Shown: one piece after another, positions 4,803 through 5,959 of the stretch
Position numbering within the stretch: the stretch's first letter is position 1
Layout: the number at the start of each line of letters is the position of its first letter
Source of the DNA: Acidimicrobiia bacterium
Lineage (GTDB): Bacteria > Actinomycetota > Acidimicrobiia > Acidimicrobiales > Acidimicrobilacustridaceae
Direction: 5' to 3'
Length of the DNA: 5,959 bases
Assembly: GCA_018882825.1 (NCBI GenBank)
Contig: VERC01000159.1
Location: forward strand, 1-5,959
Made by a program: the position numbers and the translations under genes
The notes under the pieces: generated by a model
What the model was told of the DNA's origin: nothing
The model's input: the letters and a program-made list of their open reading frames with translations, nothing else
The model's database searches: none

Positions 4803-5959
4803 GTGGAACTGCCGTCGATCGTCGAGCGGTACCTCCTCCTCGGTCTCCGCCTCGGTCGTCATGTCGATGGATTCGTCGACGCCTACTTCGGACCCGAGGC
4901 CCTCGCCACCACCGTCGTCGCCGAACCGGTGATGGCCCCCGGTGCGTTGGTGGCCGCTGCCGATTCGTTGCTGCGCGATCTCGACGACGGGGTCGACGCC
5001 GATCGGGTCGAGGCCGGACGCCGCCGATGGATGCGGGCCCAGACGGTCGGACTGCGCACCTCGGCGGCGATCCTCGTCGGTGAATCCGTCGCCTACGCCG
5101 ACGAGGTCGAGCGCTGTTACGGCGTGCGCCCTCGGGTGCGCGACACCGACGAGTTCGCCGAGGCCCACCGTCGACTCGATGCCGTCCTGCCCGGTGACGG
5201 TCCGGTGCGGGATCGGCTCGTGGCCTGGCGCGAGTCCACCGCCATCACCGTCGACCGTCTCGACGGGGTGCTGCGGTCGATCGCCGAGGATTTCCGAGAG
5301 CGCACCGATCGTCGGTTCGGCCTGCCCGAGGGCGAGCACGTCGAATGGGAACTGGCCACCGACCAGCCGTGGTCGGGCTTCAACTACTACGAGGGGGGAC
5401 TGCGCAGTCGTGTGGCCATCAACACCGACCTTCCGGTGCTGGCCACCTCCATCGGCCATCTCGTCGCCCACGAGGCCTACCCGGGTCACCACACCGAGCA
5501 CTCGCGCAAGGAGGCCGGGCTCGTGCGCACACGCGGGTGGATGGAGAAGACCATCTTCCTCGTCGGCACCCCGCAGTGCCTCGTGGCCGAAGGACTGGCC
5601 GACACCGCGCTGTCGGTGGTGGCCGGCGACGAGGCCGACGAGGTCGTCGCCGGCCATCTGCGCGCCGCCGGACTCGGGTTCGATGCCGGACTGGCCGCCG
5701 AGGTGCGTCGGGCCACGTCGTCGCTGGAGGGAGTGCGGGGCAACGCGGCGTGGATGCTGCACGCCGAAGGCCGCGATCCGGACGACGTCATCACCTACCT
5801 CGAGCGCTGGGGTCTGTTGCCGCGGGTGCGGGCGGCGAAGTCCATCGAGTTCCTCACCTCGCCCACATGGCGCGCCTATGTCACCTGTTACGTCGAGGGA
5901 CACCCGCTGTGTCGGGACTGGGTCGGTGGTGATCCGACCCGGTTCGAGCTGCTCCTCAC
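4803..5959 (+). CDS. DUF885-like zinc metallopeptidase, 3' end cut by window
   Basis: The frame is open from the GTG at 4803 to the last base, giving 385 visible residues with no stop; probably only a few tens of residues at most are missing. The N-terminus (VERYLLLGLRLGRHVDGFVD, 7-26) is helical and there is no signal peptide, so the protein is probably cytoplasmic. The key motif is HEAYPGHHTEH (223-233), the HExxPGHH zinc-binding signature of DUF885 proteins. It is followed at 263-266 by EGLA, where Glu263 is the expected further metal ligand or partner (family pattern EGWA or EGLA). WSGFNYYEGG before the motif fits the substrate-side strands. The total of about 400 residues is shorter than the roughly 550 of typical DUF885 proteins. 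Peptidase activity is inferred. The start follows the preceding stop (TGA, G, GTG). AAGGGAG lies 12 bases upstream, a long spacing, so translational coupling is likely. The frame has a stop at 4794-4796, so no earlier start is possible. Confidence 0.82.
   Translation, partial: MELPSIVERYLLLGLRLGRHVDGFVDAYFGPEALATTVVAEPVMAPGALVAAADSLLRDLDDGVDADRVEAGRRRWMRAQTVGLRTSAAILVGESVAYADEVERCYGVRPRVRDTDEFAEAHRRLDAVLPGDGPVRDRLVAWRESTAITVDRLDGVLRSIAEDFRERTDRRFGLPEGEHVEWELATDQPWSGFNYYEGGLRSRVAINTDLPVLATSIGHLVAHEAYPGHHTEHSRKEAGLVRTRGWMEKTIFLVGTPQCLVAEGLADTALSVVAGDEADEVVAGHLRAAGLGFDAGLAAEVRRATSSLEGVRGNAAWMLHAEGRDPDDVITYLERWGLLPRVRAAKSIEFLTSPTWRAYVTCYVEGHPLCRDWVGGDPTRFELLL

Noticed and set aside
4782..5903. 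A 373-codon minus-strand open frame opposite the metallopeptidase gene.
   Set aside because: It has no motif and is antisense to a frame with a HExxPGHH and EGLA signature that stays open for 1157 bases.
1..5959. CRISPR arrays, insertion sequences, tRNA genes, prophage or toxin-antitoxin genes.
   Set aside because: No regularly spaced repeats, terminal inverted repeats, transposase motifs or tRNA-like cloverleaf sequence was seen when reading both strands. The window is ordinary chromosomal gene content.

Overview
The window is a gene-dense, high-GC chromosomal segment with short intergenic gaps. It suggests an actinomycete, most likely of the Acidimicrobiia type. The hints are an F420-type luciferase-like oxidoreductase, a phosphofructokinase tail of the pyrophosphate-using kind, frequent GTG starts, and GTG starts lying 6-8 bases after TANNNT boxes, as in leaderless actinobacterial transcripts. 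The taxon is an inference; there is no rRNA or other marker in the window.

Layout, left to right. The 3' end of a 6-phosphofructokinase gene (+, 1-321) converges on an F420-dependent LLM-class oxidoreductase gene (-, 330-1235) with only 8 bases between the stop codons. That gene diverges across a 46-base gap from a family 5 solute-binding lipoprotein gene (+, 1282-2916). The gap holds a -10 box inside an imperfect 16-base palindrome. The lipoprotein gene converges on a small thioredoxin-fold-like gene without a CXXC motif (-, 2961-3449), with a possible hairpin terminator between them. A second divergent gap, 70 bases long, carries a -10 box for each strand and leads into a four-helix membrane protein gene (+, 3520-3966). 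Its mRNA leader can fold into two tandem hairpins, the second containing the start codon. A gene for a diverged IF-2B/isomerase-fold protein (+, 4001-4801) follows, then a DUF885-like zinc metallopeptidase gene (+, 4803 to the window end) that starts one base after the previous stop.

The genes do not form one obvious pathway. Central glycolysis (PFK), a flavin/F420 redox enzyme, peptide or similar solute capture (lipoprotein) and a putative cytoplasmic peptidase sit side by side in separate short transcription units. The only tightly linked pair is the IF-2B-like gene and the metallopeptidase gene. No mobile element, CRISPR array, rRNA, tRNA or defence module is visible, and no gene-free stretch exceeds 70 bases. 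I do not see a clearly new biological system. The most interesting points are the structured leader at 3483-3522, the operator-like palindrome at 1265-1280, and two proteins that keep a fold while lacking its usual catalytic residues.
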